A stretch of 64,000 bases of DNA from Myxococcales bacterium (lineage in GTDB: Bacteria; Myxococcota_A; Polyangia; Haliangiales; Haliangiaceae): the NCBI GenBank assembly GCA_016717005.1, contig JADJUF010000041.1, positions 248,001 to 312,000 of the forward strand, read 5' to 3'. A program made the translations under genes and the position numbers. Positions 1-9,434 of the stretch are shown piece after piece. Within the stretch, counting starts at the first letter, position 1; each line of letters opens with the position of its first letter. The notes under the pieces are model-generated. The model was not told the DNA's origin. It saw only the letters and a program-made list of their open reading frames with translations, and did no database searches.

Positions 1-2400
1 ACCTCCCCGCACACGTTCAGCGGCGACAACGCCTACGCGCTGGTCGTCAACGCGACCGACGCCGCCGGCAACATGGCGACCGCGGTCACGCGGCTGTTCA
101 CGGTCGACAACACGGCGCCGACGATCACGGTGACCGGCGTCGTCGATGGCGGCGCCTACCAGGCCGGGGTGCAAGCCTTCTACAGCGGCAGCGACACCAA
201 CCTGCTGTCGACCACGGCCTCGCTCGATGGCGTGCCTGGGTTCAACTCCGGCAACAGCGTCTTCGTCCCGGCCGGCCACACCCTGCTGGTGACCGCGACC
301 GACCGCGCCGGCAACAGCACCACCGCCAGCCGCCGGTTCCTGGTCGACTCGACCAGCCCGGTGCTGACCGTCCGGAGCCAGACCCCGGGCGGCGCCTACG
401 TCAAGACGCCGTTCACGATCGTCGTCGACGGCACCGACAACCTCCAGGTGTCCGGCCTCACCGGCCTCGCCGGTTCGCTCGAGGCCCCGGCCGTGATCAA
501 TGTCTCGGCGCTGAGCAACGGCAGCCCGCTGGCGCCCGGCGGCACCGAGGGCTGGAACTCGGGCGACGGCAGCCGCACCCGCACCGCGACGTTCGCGACC
601 GCCGCCGACGGCCCGCTCGTCACGACGTTCAGCCTCACCGACCGCTCGGGGAACGCGCGGACGCTGCCGAGCATCAACGTGACCGTCGACAACACGGCGC
701 CGACCGCGCTGGTGGTAGCGTCGCCGGGGAGCTTCGTGGTGACCAACGGCACCTTCTGGACCACCGCCGCGCTCCCGACGCTCACCGGAACGGTGACCGA
801 GGCCAACCCCGGCGCGATCGTGACGTTGCTCAACGGCGCGGCCGTCGTCGGCAGCGGCACCGTCACCGGCTCGTCCTGGACCGCCACGTTCACGACCGCC
901 GTTCCGGTCTCGACCGGCTTCGACGTCACCGTGCGGGTCACCGACGCCGCCGGCAACGTCACGCAGACCGCGACCCCGCAGCGGGTCGCGCGGGACGTCA
1001 CGGGGCCGCGCATCACGTCGGTGGCCAACGATTTCATCAACGAGGCCAACGACACGATCGCGTTCGTGGGCCCGGGCAACCTGGCGAAGCACACCCACGT
1101 CGGGACGCCGGTGTCGCTCGGTGGCAACGGCAGCGCCACGCCGCCGGCGACCTGCCCGAGCATCTCCAAGTACGCCTACCTCACCGCGATGGTGCCCGAG
1201 GCCGTCGACCTCACGCCCAACCCCCTGGCGTTCAAGTGGCAAGTCACGGACGAGAGCGCCCCTGGGATCCTGGGCGGCGCGGGCACCAACGTGAACTTCC
1301 AGTGGCGGGTCACGCACGTGCCGTCGGGAGTCGCGACGATCCTGTATCCGTTCACCGGCACGCACGTCATCGGCGACACCTACGACGCGACCACCGACCT
1401 CCGCCGCGACAGCACGCAGCCGGTCCCGGCGCTCGGCGCGGTCGTCGACGGCGTCAGCCAGGTCCGCGAGGGCCGCTTCGACGTCGAGCTCCGAGCCGTC
1501 GACGCCCTCGGCAACTCCTCGGTCCTCTACACGTGCATGAACTACCAGCCGATCGGCGTGCCCGTGAGGCCCGGCATGCCCGTGGTCGCCAGCGGCACCG
1601 GCGTCGACGCGCTGACGGGCTATCAGCTCACCAGCAACAGCGCGATCTCGCAGCTCCTGAACGGCGGCCACCCCGGCGCGGGGCTGATGACCGTGCCGGT
1701 CATCAACCCCACCGGCGATCCGGTCGTCCTGACGTTCGCACCGTCCAGCAGCGGCCGGACGTACTCGGAGAGCTGGTCGTTCCTGCGCGCGCCGAGCGTC
1801 GCGGCGACCTCGGCCAGCATCAACTGCGGGACCACCAACACGCCATCCAGCACCGGCGTGTGCTCGCAGCAGCTCACCGGCAGCCCCGCGACCCCGACCG
1901 AGGTCCACGCCGGCGCGCCCATGACCTACACGCCTCAGCTCGCGGTCCGGGTCTGGGGCCCCTCGGGGCTGCTCCCGGCGGTCGAGTCGGTCGCGCCTGG
2001 CTGTGACCCGGCGATGGGCGGTGAGTGCACGCGCTTCCGGGTCGAGCTGCCTGGCAACGCCGCCAACACAACCTACAACGTCGTCGTCGGAATCCGTGAG
2101 CTGCGCGACGCCCGGTACGCGTCGACGACGTCGGGCTACGCCGAGGCCACGACCAGCTACTGGTTCAATGGCGCGGGTCCGATCGCGCCGGTGATGCGCT
2201 CGATATCGTATACGGGCCTGCCGACCCTGGTCCCGTTCACCGCGACCGGCGACGGCATCGACCGGACCTGCATGACCTTCTCGTACACGCCCATCGCCGG
2301 CGACCCCGGGAATGAAACCATCACCTGCACCCAGACGCGCCGGTTCCAGGCGGTCAGGTATCTGGCGAGCGCGGGGTGCGACTTGACTTCGTGTCCTTGA
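1..2400 (+). CDS. Ig-like repeat surface/adhesin-type protein, 3' part (5' truncated by window)
   Basis: The reading frame is open from base 1, so the true start lies upstream; the first ATG at 73 is internal. About 800 codons are visible, ending at TGA 2398-2400. The N-terminal half is a series of bacterial Ig-like (Big_3-type) beta-sandwich units, marked by recurring boundary motifs such as VDNTAPT (near codons 35 and 230) and VDSTSP, and by DAAGN/DRAGN turns. The C-terminal half (from about codon 340) lacks these motifs and is a Ser/Thr/Gly-rich extracellular-type sequence with scattered Cys. No membrane segment is seen in the visible part. Such proteins are normally secreted or cell-surface adhesins; role inferred from the fold only. 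Confidence 0.75.
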   Translation, partial: TSPHTFSGDNAYALVVNATDAAGNMATAVTRLFTVDNTAPTITVTGVVDGGAYQAGVQAFYSGSDTNLLSTTASLDGVPGFNSGNSVFVPAGHTLLVTATDRAGNSTTASRRFLVDSTSPVLTVRSQTPGGAYVKTPFTIVVDGTDNLQVSGLTGLAGSLEAPAVINVSALSNGSPLAPGGTEGWNSGDGSRTRTATFATAADGPLVTTFSLTDRSGNARTLPSINVTVDNTAPTALVVASPGSFVVTNGTFWTTAALPTLTGTVTEANPGAIVTLLNGAAVVGSGTVTGSSWTATFTTAVPVSTGFDVTVRVTDAAGNVTQTATPQRVARDVTGPRITSVANDFINEANDTIAFVGPGNLAKHTHVGTPVSLGGNGSATPPATCPSISKYAYLTAMVPEAVDLTPNPLAFKWQVTDESAPGILGGAGTNVNFQWRVTHVPSGVATILYPFTGTHVIGDTYDATTDLRRDSTQPVPALGAVVDGVSQVREGRFDVELRAVDALGNSSVLYTCMNYQPIGVPVRPGMPVVASGTGVDALTGYQLTSNSAISQLLNGGHPGAGLMTVPVINPTGDPVVLTFAPSSSGRTYSESWSFLRAPSVAATSASINCGTTNTPSSTGVCSQQLTGSPATPTEVHAGAPMTYTPQLAVRVWGPSGLLPAVESVAPGCDPAMGGECTRFRVELPGNAANTTYNVVVGIRELRDARYASTTSGYAEATTSYWFNGAGPIAPVMRSISYTGLPTLVPFTATGDGIDRTCMTFSYTPIAGDPGNETITCTQTRRFQAVRYLASAGCDLTSCP

Positions 2401-2500
2401 ACGCCGCGTCACTGGCCAGCACCGCCACTTCGTTTGAAGGCCCCGCCGTAACAAACGCAACCCTCACCCCCTCCACTTGGAACTCATCGGAGACACCCCC

Positions 2501-2902
2501 ATGATGAAGACGCTCGTTGCTCTGCTCGCTGGCGCCGCATTCGCTGGCGTTTTGATCGTGGCTTGCAGCGATGATTCGCCTACTGAGGCAGATGCGGCGG
2601 TTTGTGATTGTCCCTCGGCAGAGCCCCCGATCTCCGGTCGCATCGCGAGGATCCGGAGTGCCGACGGCAACCTGCCAGCCAATGGCATCGGCGGCGGAAT
2701 CGCGACCTGCCCCGCCGGGGCAACGCTGCTCTCGGGTTGGTGCGACTTCGAGAACATGCCGGGGACGCCGCCGCAGCTGGCGCTCGTCAAGGCTGGGGCG
2801 TCTACTGCCGAACCCAATGCTTGGACCTGTGTTTGGCAGAACTACAACGCCGGCGCGGCCACCGTCCACGCCGAAGCAGTCTGCCTCATGCCCGCGCAGT
2901 GA
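2501..2902 (+). CDS. small secreted lipoprotein
   Basis: A 133-residue protein. I chose ATG 2501 because GGAG lies at 2489-2492, 8 nt upstream; the upstream in-frame ATG at 2477 lacks a ribosome site. The N-terminus has Lys, a hydrophobic stretch and a lipobox IVAC (Cys about residue 22), followed by an Asp/Glu-rich linker, so it should be lipidated and exported. The mature part has several Cys (DCP, ATCP, GWCDF, WTCVW, AVCLM), suggesting disulfides in a small extracytoplasmic domain. I do not recognise the family. It sits 100 nt downstream of the Ig-like gene and may be cotranscribed with it. Confidence 0.7.
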   Translation: MMKTLVALLAGAAFAGVLIVACSDDSPTEADAAVCDCPSAEPPISGRIARIRSADGNLPANGIGGGIATCPAGATLLSGWCDFENMPGTPPQLALVKAGASTAEPNAWTCVWQNYNAGAATVHAEAVCLMPAQ

Positions 2903-3181
2903 GCCCACCGCGACATCCGCCGAAGGTACCGCCTCCCGTCCGGGGATCCGGCGGCCGCGGGCAGGTCGCGACATCGCCCCCGGCTCCGAGAGCAAGGAAC
3001 CTGGACGCGAGCGGGATCGAGGCGACGGTGTGGCGCGAGTCACCGCTCGCGGTGCCGTGGCGGGCGTCTGGTGCTCGACGACGATTTCAGCCCGGAATGC
3101 GCAACCGGCCTGCGGCCCGGTCGATAGCCTGTTCATGACGCCGCGTTGCCGCGCCGCTCGCTCCCTCATCCGGAGGCCACC

Positions 3182-6100
3182 GTGACTGTCGGCTACGACG
3201 GCGCTCGGCGGGCCGCGCCGGCCGACGATCGCGAGCCGGGCGGCCGCACCCGTACCGCGGAGATCGCCGGGGCGGCCCCGGTTGACGGCAAGGAACTCGC
3301 GACGGTCACGCTGGAACGCGCGGAGCGATCGGTGAACGCGCTCGAGGAGCTGGCCGACGGCCTCGCCGCGGCGATCGAGGCGCGGGACTTCTACGGCACG
3401 CGCTGGCAGGCGCAGTCAGTCACGATGCTGCGCGCGGGCCTCGGATCGACCGTGCACGAGGCTCGTCGCACCGCCGCGGCGGTGGAGGCGGTGGAGGCGG
3501 TGGAGGCGGTGGAGGCGGTGGAGGCGCTGGAGGCACTCGAGCAGCGCGCGTCTGCAGTGGCGGATCGCGTTGCGCCGTTGCTTGCGCGCGCGCCGGCGCC
3601 GGGCATCGGCCTCGGCGACCTCCTCGGCACCGGCGCGGAGGACGCCGAGAAGGCCGCGTGGCTCGCGCAGCTGGATCCGGGCGCTGACGGCGCCGGCGGA
3701 GCATCGGCGCCGGAGGGCCGCCCCGATCCCGTGCGCGCGGTCGCCGCCGACCTCGGCGCGCAGCTCGGCGTCGCGCCGACGCTCGACACCGGCCCTGCCG
3801 GCCGCGCCGCGACCGAGGCTCACGGCGCGCGCGGCGTCGCGCACGGCGACCGCGTGGCGATCCACCCCGATGTCGACGCGACCACGTCAGCCGGCAAGCA
3901 GGTCGTGCTCCACGAGTACCTCCACCAGGCGCAGGCGCAGCTGCCCGCCGAGCAAGACGCCGGCCGCGAGGCCGCGGAGCTGGAGGCTGACGAGCTGGCG
4001 AGCGCCGCGGCGAGCGGCGGCGGGCTGTCGCGCCCCACCCGGCACATCGATCTGTCGCGGCCCGCCGGCGACGACGACGCCGAGCGTGCCCGGGACCAGG
4101 GCCCCCACAGCGAAGCCGCCGAGGCGCGGGTCGACGCGGCGCTGGCCGCGGCTGCGCGCGACGGCCAGACGGTCACGTCGCGGGTGTACCTGCGCGGTCA
4201 CCTCACCGAGCGCGTGCTCCCCGCGATCGCCCGCTTCCTCGCCGACAAGCGCTACCCGCTGCCCGAGCGCCTTCGCTACGTCGACTCCGACCGCGGCGTC
4301 GGCGCCGAGGCCGTGCGACTCATCACCGAGGTCCACGGCGGCGATCCGTTCTATGCGCTGCCGCAGATCCTCGCGCGGGTCGGGGTCGACGTGTGGTCCG
4401 TCGTCGATGCCCACCGCAAGGCCCCCACCCCGCGCACCTACGGCGACGTCATGGCCGGCGCCGCCCCGCCGGAGAGCACCGACCTGTCCGCGGGCCAGCG
4501 CGGCGGGGCTGGCTGGGTCGACGGCATCGGCACCGGCATCGCCGCGGGGTTCCACCGCGCCGTCAGCGAGTCGGTCACCCGCCTTGGCGAGCGCTACGTC
4601 GCCGCCCATGACAGCAATGGCCGCGACGCCGCCGAGAGCCACGGGCTTCGCCCCAGCCTCGCGGTCGCGTACCCCCACCTGAGCCCGGTGGTCGCCATCG
4701 ATCGGCTCGTGGCGCGGGTGATGGTCGACGATCTCGTGCGCGTCGATCCCGCGCTGGCGGCGAAGCCAGCGCTCGCCAAGGACAAGGCCGCGGAGCCGAC
4801 GGCCGCGGAGCCGACCGTTTCCGGCGCCGCCCAGCGGGTGGCCGAGAACGCCGACCAGGTGATCCGGGCGCTGGCGCTCCCGCAGCGTGGCCCGGCGGGG
4901 CTCCAGGTCCCACCGAAGGAGATCCACGCGCTGCGCAACTCGCTCGATGAGCTCGCCGACACGCTGCACGATCACGCACGGCAAGATCGTGCCGAGGTGA
5001 GGGAGCTGGACGCGGCCCGCGCCAAGGTCGAGGCAGCGCAACACCGGCTCGTGGACCGCTACGGCGGTGGTAACGCCGAGTTGAGATCGCTGGCACAGTC
5101 GGTCGGGCGCGTCTGGGACGCGGCCCGCGCCAACCAGGCGACCGATGCGCCCGACACGCAGGACGAGCGGACCAGCCTGGCGGCGGTCGCGCGCGAGAAC
5201 CTGGCGATGCTGGAAGCGGCTCGGTCGATGATCGAGCATGGTCAGGGGCAGGTGCCCGGCGTGTACATCTTCGCCAAGCCGATCATGCCGGCGATCGAGA
5301 CGACCCGGCACTGGCTGACCGAGCTCGATGGTGGCGAGGACGCGGCGGCCGCGACGCGGCTGGCCAGCGCGATCCGGCTCCAGGAGCAGCTCGCCGCCAC
5401 GGTCAGCGCGGAGCTCGCCGCCGTCTTCAACGAACCGCCCACCGTGACCTGGGCCGCGACCGTCAACGCGTACGCCGAGGTCCTCGGGCAGTCGTGTCTT
5501 CCGCCCGGCCACAGCGCGGCGGCGCTCGAGCGGGCGCGCCGGATGCGGCGTCGCCTCAAGCTCGACGTGGCCGCCGCCTACATCGAGGGTGGCAACGACG
5601 CGGCCGGCCAGGTCGGCGACCTCGACGCCAAGGAAGGCCGCGCGGCCGTCGGGGAGCAGCGCGCGCTGATCGCGCGGCGCGAGCGGTACGAGGAGCAGAT
5701 CGCCGCCGGCGGCGTGGTCTCCGCGGCCGCCCTCGACGATCTGGCGCTCGACGCTCGGGAGCAGGCGTTCGATCACCGACTCGAGGTGCTCGACCAGATG
5801 GCGAAGAAGGTGCGCGGCGCCGCGGCCGACTTGCAGGCGCTCCACCCGACGCGCGGTGTGCCACTGTGGTTGCTGCAGAAGCACATCCTGGCGGGCGTGG
5901 TGCCCAAGTGCGACGCGCTGGTCGCGGCGCTCGCGGAGGTCGAGCGCTCCACCCGCGCGGCGCGCGCCAAGGCGGGCAACGCCGCCAGTCCGGACAAGGG
6001 CCACGCGCTCCGGACGGCGGCGGCCGACGCCGCCGAGGCGCAGCTCAAGGCCGCGCTGCGCGACGGCCACTACCAGGCCACGCTCGACGAGGCGCGGAGC

Positions 6101-8980
6101 AAGCTCGAGGACGCGCAGATCATCGACACGATCGCGATGCTGGCGGAGCTGATCGCGATGACGATGGTCGGGAACATGGCCGCTGCCGCGACGAGCGGTA
6201 TGGCGCGCGGCATCGTCGTGGCGCGCGCCGGCGCCAACGCGGAGCGCGCGGCCGCCGCGATGGAGGCCGCGGGCACCGCCCGCCAGCTCGCCCTCGCCGA
6301 GCAGGCCGGCACCCTGCTGCGCGCCGAGACGCTGGCGGCCCGCATCGGCGGGGCCGCCGGGCTGGCCGCGGAGGGCGTCGTGAACGCGCTCGGGCAGAAG
6401 TACCTCCAGGGCGACGACTCGTCGCTGGCGTCGCTGGTCGTCGTGAACATCGGGACCAGCGCGGCGCTCGAGCGCCTGGTCGGCGCGCTCGCCACGGTTC
6501 GCCACGCCGAGCAGGCCGGGGCCGACGCGGTCGCTGAGGTGCGCCAGCTCCGACTCGCCGCGCGCAAGGGCGCGGCGATGGCCAAGGCCGCCGCGACGCT
6601 CGGCGCCGAGATGGTCATGGCGGCGGCGGTCGATCACGCGCTCAGCAGGATGGTCGGTCGCGCCAGCAATCCCCCGTCCGACCAGACCGTCGCCGAGTGG
6701 CTCATGCAGGGCGCGATGATCGCGGTCGGCAAGCACATGACCCGCAACGTGGCGGCCATCGCGCACTCGCTCGAAGCGCTCGACCTCGCTGCCACCGGCG
6801 CCGGCGCCAAGCTCCACCAGCGCGCCACGAGCCTGGCGCGCCAGTCGCGCGAGCTCGCCGCCGGCAAGGGCGCCGGCCACAGCGCCGACGTGCTCGAGCA
6901 CTACGTCCAGCTCCTCAGCGACCAGACGCGGCTCTTGAACCACGAGATGGTCGAGGCCGTCGACCACAGCGACGAAAAGCGCCGCGCTCAGATCGTCAAG
7001 GCCCTCCGCGAGGCCAACCGCGCCAGCGGGCAGATCCGCGACTTCGCCCAGGACTCGATCCACCGCGCGACGGGCGACGGCACGCCGGACCGGCCCGCCG
7101 CGGCGAAGCCGGATCGGGGGCCCGCCTACGCCGCCGCTGCGGCGACGGCCCGCACCCACGCCACCCGCGGCGGGGACGCCGACGAGCAAGCGCCGCTGCC
7201 GCGAACGAGCCCGAATCGCGACCCCCGGGCGCCCGAGGGGCTGGCCGAGAACGCCGCTGCCATCGCGCGGGGAGAGCCGGGCTACAACGAGGTGGTCGGC
7301 TACGTTGCCAGCCACGACACCGGCCTCAAGCTGATGCAGCGCCTGATGCGCGGCGACCCGAGCGCGTTGGCCGAGGTCGGCTTCCACCGCGAGGGCAAGT
7401 TCGACCCGGCCAGCCGCGAGTGGGGCCTGGGCAAGGTAGGCAACAAATACGTCCTCATCGCCGGCGAGCACTCGACCGTCGACTGGAGCGTCGTCGAGGG
7501 CGTCGAGCCGATCGGGCACTCGCACCCCCGGGATCGATTTCGCGTCAACGCTCAGGGCAACCGGGTCCTCGACGTGAAGACAATGATCGCCAAGCCAGAC
7601 AAGGCGAGGAGCCTGGATGCCGCGTTGTTCTTCTCGTCGCCAGCGGACATTGCCTTCCTCGCTACGAAGCGGGTGCAACGTCACGACATTGCGCTCCCTT
7701 ACGAGCACGCCGGTGGTTCGTCGGTCGTTCTCGCGTCCGACCGGCCCTCGGGACGTCCTCCGGTAACCTTGGTCCTCGAGAACGCGACCTTTATCGGAAC
7801 GCAGATCAGCGATGGCGCGATGCGCTACCGTGCGAATGCGCGACTCGAAGCGAACGGCGAAGCGTTCTGGCACGGAACCATCGATGGGGTGATTCCCCAC
7901 GGCCAAGACGGGCACCTCGAGTTCGATGCGCCCAATGTGCCTGTTCTGCGCGGGGGCCAACCTGTCGCGGAAGCGGCCAAGACGGAGGCGGCTACGCCAC
8001 CTGATGGCGACACTGAGGCACACTCGCGGTCCCCTGAGCCAGCCGCCGGCCTTGCGTCAACACTCCAGGAAACGGATTCGTCTCCAACTCTGCCGAAGCC
8101 TCTCGACGTCCACGACGCAACGGACGGTTCCCCCGAACAGCCCGCCACGAGGGTATCGCCGGAAACGGACGCAAAGCCTGACAACGAGACCAGTGCGTCC
8201 GGGGTGGGGCCACCGCTTGCCCTGCCATCGGACGTTGCCGAGCAACGGCGGGGCCTCGAGAGCGAGGCAGCACGCGCGGAGTTTGATCTCCTCGTGGAAC
8301 GCCACGGCATCGAACGTGCCCGCAAGGCGCTTGCGGGCATGGCGCGAAGTAGGGACGGGGTCGAGGGCGCGCTGCTCGCGTCGGTTGCAGCGCGTGCGGC
8401 GGCGTCGCGTACCGGCGCCCCGTTTGGTGAGGCGACGCAGCGCCTGCTGGCGCTTCGCACACAGGCTGATGCGTTGCGCGAGGAACTTTCTGGCGGCGTT
8501 ACCGACCCGGCGCTCCGCGGAAGCAACGACTGGCGGCGGCGATTGCGCGGAGAAGAGGAACAGCTTCGTCGGCTGGAAGAAGGGCGCCTCGAAGCAACCG
8601 ACGCACGGATCGTTGGGCTCCAGAATAACCTCGGCGGGATTCGCGCTGAGGTGGAAGACGCGGCCGCCCAAGAGGCGAGCGCCGTCAATGTGAAGATCCG
8701 ATTCTCGGGTGGCGAGGTCGACGTCGACAATATCAACAAGGCGAAGGATACTTGGTCAGAAGTGAAGAACAAGGTGCCGTTCTCGACTAGCGACCCAGCT
8801 TGGCTTGATGAGGTGCGCCCGCAGGCAGAGCGACTTCTGGCAGCCGCCGCTGAGCACGGTATCGCCCAGGTGCGATATTCGTTTGCCAAGGGCGTGAGCA
8901 CCGACGTGGCGGTAGCGCTCGAGGGAATGGGGATACGCGTCGACGGGCGTCGCGTTAGGCTTCCGGAGGTGAGACGATGA
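3182..8980 (+). CDS. DUF4157 (eCIS-type) polymorphic toxin with JAB-like domain
   Basis: A 1,932-residue protein. GTG 3182 is preferred over the upstream TTG 3146 because GGAGG (3172-3176) sits 5 nt before it. Order of parts: disordered N-terminus; an EAV repeat helix (about 100-118); a DUF4157 metallopeptidase-like domain with HEYLH at 244-248 (HExxH); a long Ala-rich helical body (about 300-1370) with a hydrophobic segment near 981-1020; a JAB/MPN-like region with HSHP at 1446-1449 and SPAD at 1486-1489 (JAMM-type HxH...SxxD with a longer than usual insertion); a low-complexity linker (about 1580-1690); and an unrecognised C-terminal domain to 1932. DUF4157 is known as the N-terminal mark of effectors loaded on extracellular contractile injection systems. 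No contractile apparatus gene is in the window. The gene overlaps the next by 4 nt, as toxin-immunity pairs do. The toxic activity is unknown. Confidence 0.8.
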   Translation: MTVGYDGARRAAPADDREPGGRTRTAEIAGAAPVDGKELATVTLERAERSVNALEELADGLAAAIEARDFYGTRWQAQSVTMLRAGLGSTVHEARRTAAAVEAVEAVEAVEAVEALEALEQRASAVADRVAPLLARAPAPGIGLGDLLGTGAEDAEKAAWLAQLDPGADGAGGASAPEGRPDPVRAVAADLGAQLGVAPTLDTGPAGRAATEAHGARGVAHGDRVAIHPDVDATTSAGKQVVLHEYLHQAQAQLPAEQDAGREAAELEADELASAAASGGGLSRPTRHIDLSRPAGDDDAERARDQGPHSEAAEARVDAALAAAARDGQTVTSRVYLRGHLTERVLPAIARFLADKRYPLPERLRYVDSDRGVGAEAVRLITEVHGGDPFYALPQILARVGVDVWSVVDAHRKAPTPRTYGDVMAGAAPPESTDLSAGQRGGAGWVDGIGTGIAAGFHRAVSESVTRLGERYVAAHDSNGRDAAESHGLRPSLAVAYPHLSPVVAIDRLVARVMVDDLVRVDPALAAKPALAKDKAAEPTAAEPTVSGAAQRVAENADQVIRALALPQRGPAGLQVPPKEIHALRNSLDELADTLHDHARQDRAEVRELDAARAKVEAAQHRLVDRYGGGNAELRSLAQSVGRVWDAARANQATDAPDTQDERTSLAAVARENLAMLEAARSMIEHGQGQVPGVYIFAKPIMPAIETTRHWLTELDGGEDAAAATRLASAIRLQEQLAATVSAELAAVFNEPPTVTWAATVNAYAEVLGQSCLPPGHSAAALERARRMRRRLKLDVAAAYIEGGNDAAGQVGDLDAKEGRAAVGEQRALIARRERYEEQIAAGGVVSAAALDDLALDAREQAFDHRLEVLDQMAKKVRGAAADLQALHPTRGVPLWLLQKHILAGVVPKCDALVAALAEVERSTRAARAKAGNAASPDKGHALRTAAADAAEAQLKAALRDGHYQATLDEARSKLEDAQIIDTIAMLAELIAMTMVGNMAAAATSGMARGIVVARAGANAERAAAAMEAAGTARQLALAEQAGTLLRAETLAARIGGAAGLAAEGVVNALGQKYLQGDDSSLASLVVVNIGTSAALERLVGALATVRHAEQAGADAVAEVRQLRLAARKGAAMAKAAATLGAEMVMAAAVDHALSRMVGRASNPPSDQTVAEWLMQGAMIAVGKHMTRNVAAIAHSLEALDLAATGAGAKLHQRATSLARQSRELAAGKGAGHSADVLEHYVQLLSDQTRLLNHEMVEAVDHSDEKRRAQIVKALREANRASGQIRDFAQDSIHRATGDGTPDRPAAAKPDRGPAYAAAAATARTHATRGGDADEQAPLPRTSPNRDPRAPEGLAENAAAIARGEPGYNEVVGYVASHDTGLKLMQRLMRGDPSALAEVGFHREGKFDPASREWGLGKVGNKYVLIAGEHSTVDWSVVEGVEPIGHSHPRDRFRVNAQGNRVLDVKTMIAKPDKARSLDAALFFSSPADIAFLATKRVQRHDIALPYEHAGGSSVVLASDRPSGRPPVTLVLENATFIGTQISDGAMRYRANARLEANGEAFWHGTIDGVIPHGQDGHLEFDAPNVPVLRGGQPVAEAAKTEAATPPDGDTEAHSRSPEPAAGLASTLQETDSSPTLPKPLDVHDATDGSPEQPATRVSPETDAKPDNETSASGVGPPLALPSDVAEQRRGLESEAARAEFDLLVERHGIERARKALAGMARSRDGVEGALLASVAARAAASRTGAPFGEATQRLLALRTQADALREELSGGVTDPALRGSNDWRRRLRGEEEQLRRLEEGRLEATDARIVGLQNNLGGIRAEVEDAAAQEASAVNVKIRFSGGEVDVDNINKAKDTWSEVKNKVPFSTSDPAWLDEVRPQAERLLAAAAEHGIAQVRYSFAKGVSTDVAVALEGMGIRVDGRRVRLPEVRR
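3481..3534 (+). repeat. 9-bp tandem repeat encoding Glu-Ala-Val
   Basis: Five exact copies of GGTGGAGGC and a sixth with GCTGGAGGC, in frame inside the DUF4157 protein. They encode a run of EAV triplets that drifts to EAL. The period is a multiple of three, so copy-number change would keep the frame. Confidence 0.9.
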
Positions 8981-9399
8981 CCATGTCGATGGCTGCCGTG
9001 TGCGTACTCAACGGCGCGCACACTGATGCTGACCTTGCCGCTGCTTTGTCTGGACGCTTCCAGGCCGTCCAAGGCGTTGCCGCGTGGGATGTTCCCAGCG
9101 TTGCGGGTGGTCGGCTCCTCTTGAAGCCCAGCCCCGTGGGACTGGACGTCTTGGTGCTCCGATTCTCCGGCACCACGTACTATTCAGATGCCGACAGCAT
9201 CGAGGCGGCGCTCGCCGATTTGCTTTCTGGCGGCGAGCGCCTTGGCCTGCTCTTCGCATACGTCACGCGCTACGAGCATGAATTCGATGAGCGGTGGGTC
9301 GAAGAAAACGTCCTGCTGCCCCTCTTGATGGATCAGCCGGAGCGCATACCGCTGGAGAGTTTCGAGCGTGTGTTGATATCGCCGCGACCGATTGCGTGA
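8977..9399 (+). CDS. small protein overlapping the toxin gene; candidate immunity protein
   Basis: A 140-residue soluble acidic protein with no signal peptide or membrane segment. Its ATG (8977-8979) overlaps the TGA of the DUF4157 gene (8978-8980), and a strong GGAGGTGAG lies at 8965-8973, so the two are translationally coupled. It shares the lower-GC composition of the toxin's 3' end. I recognise no domain; Trp, Tyr and acidic residues are frequent in the second half. Position, size and coupling match immunity genes of polymorphic toxins; this is inference from context only. Confidence 0.7.
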   Translation: MTMSMAAVCVLNGAHTDADLAAALSGRFQAVQGVAAWDVPSVAGGRLLLKPSPVGLDVLVLRFSGTTYYSDADSIEAALADLLSGGERLGLLFAYVTRYEHEFDERWVEENVLLPLLMDQPERIPLESFERVLISPRPIA

Positions 9400-9434
9400 A
9401 CTCCTTATAACGGACTTCCTCGCCAATTAATCCG

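Noticed and set aside
3887..8023. A 1,378-codon open frame antisense to the toxin gene
   Set aside because: Arg/Gly/Val-rich shadow without family motifs or start signal; long antisense frames are expected at this GC content.
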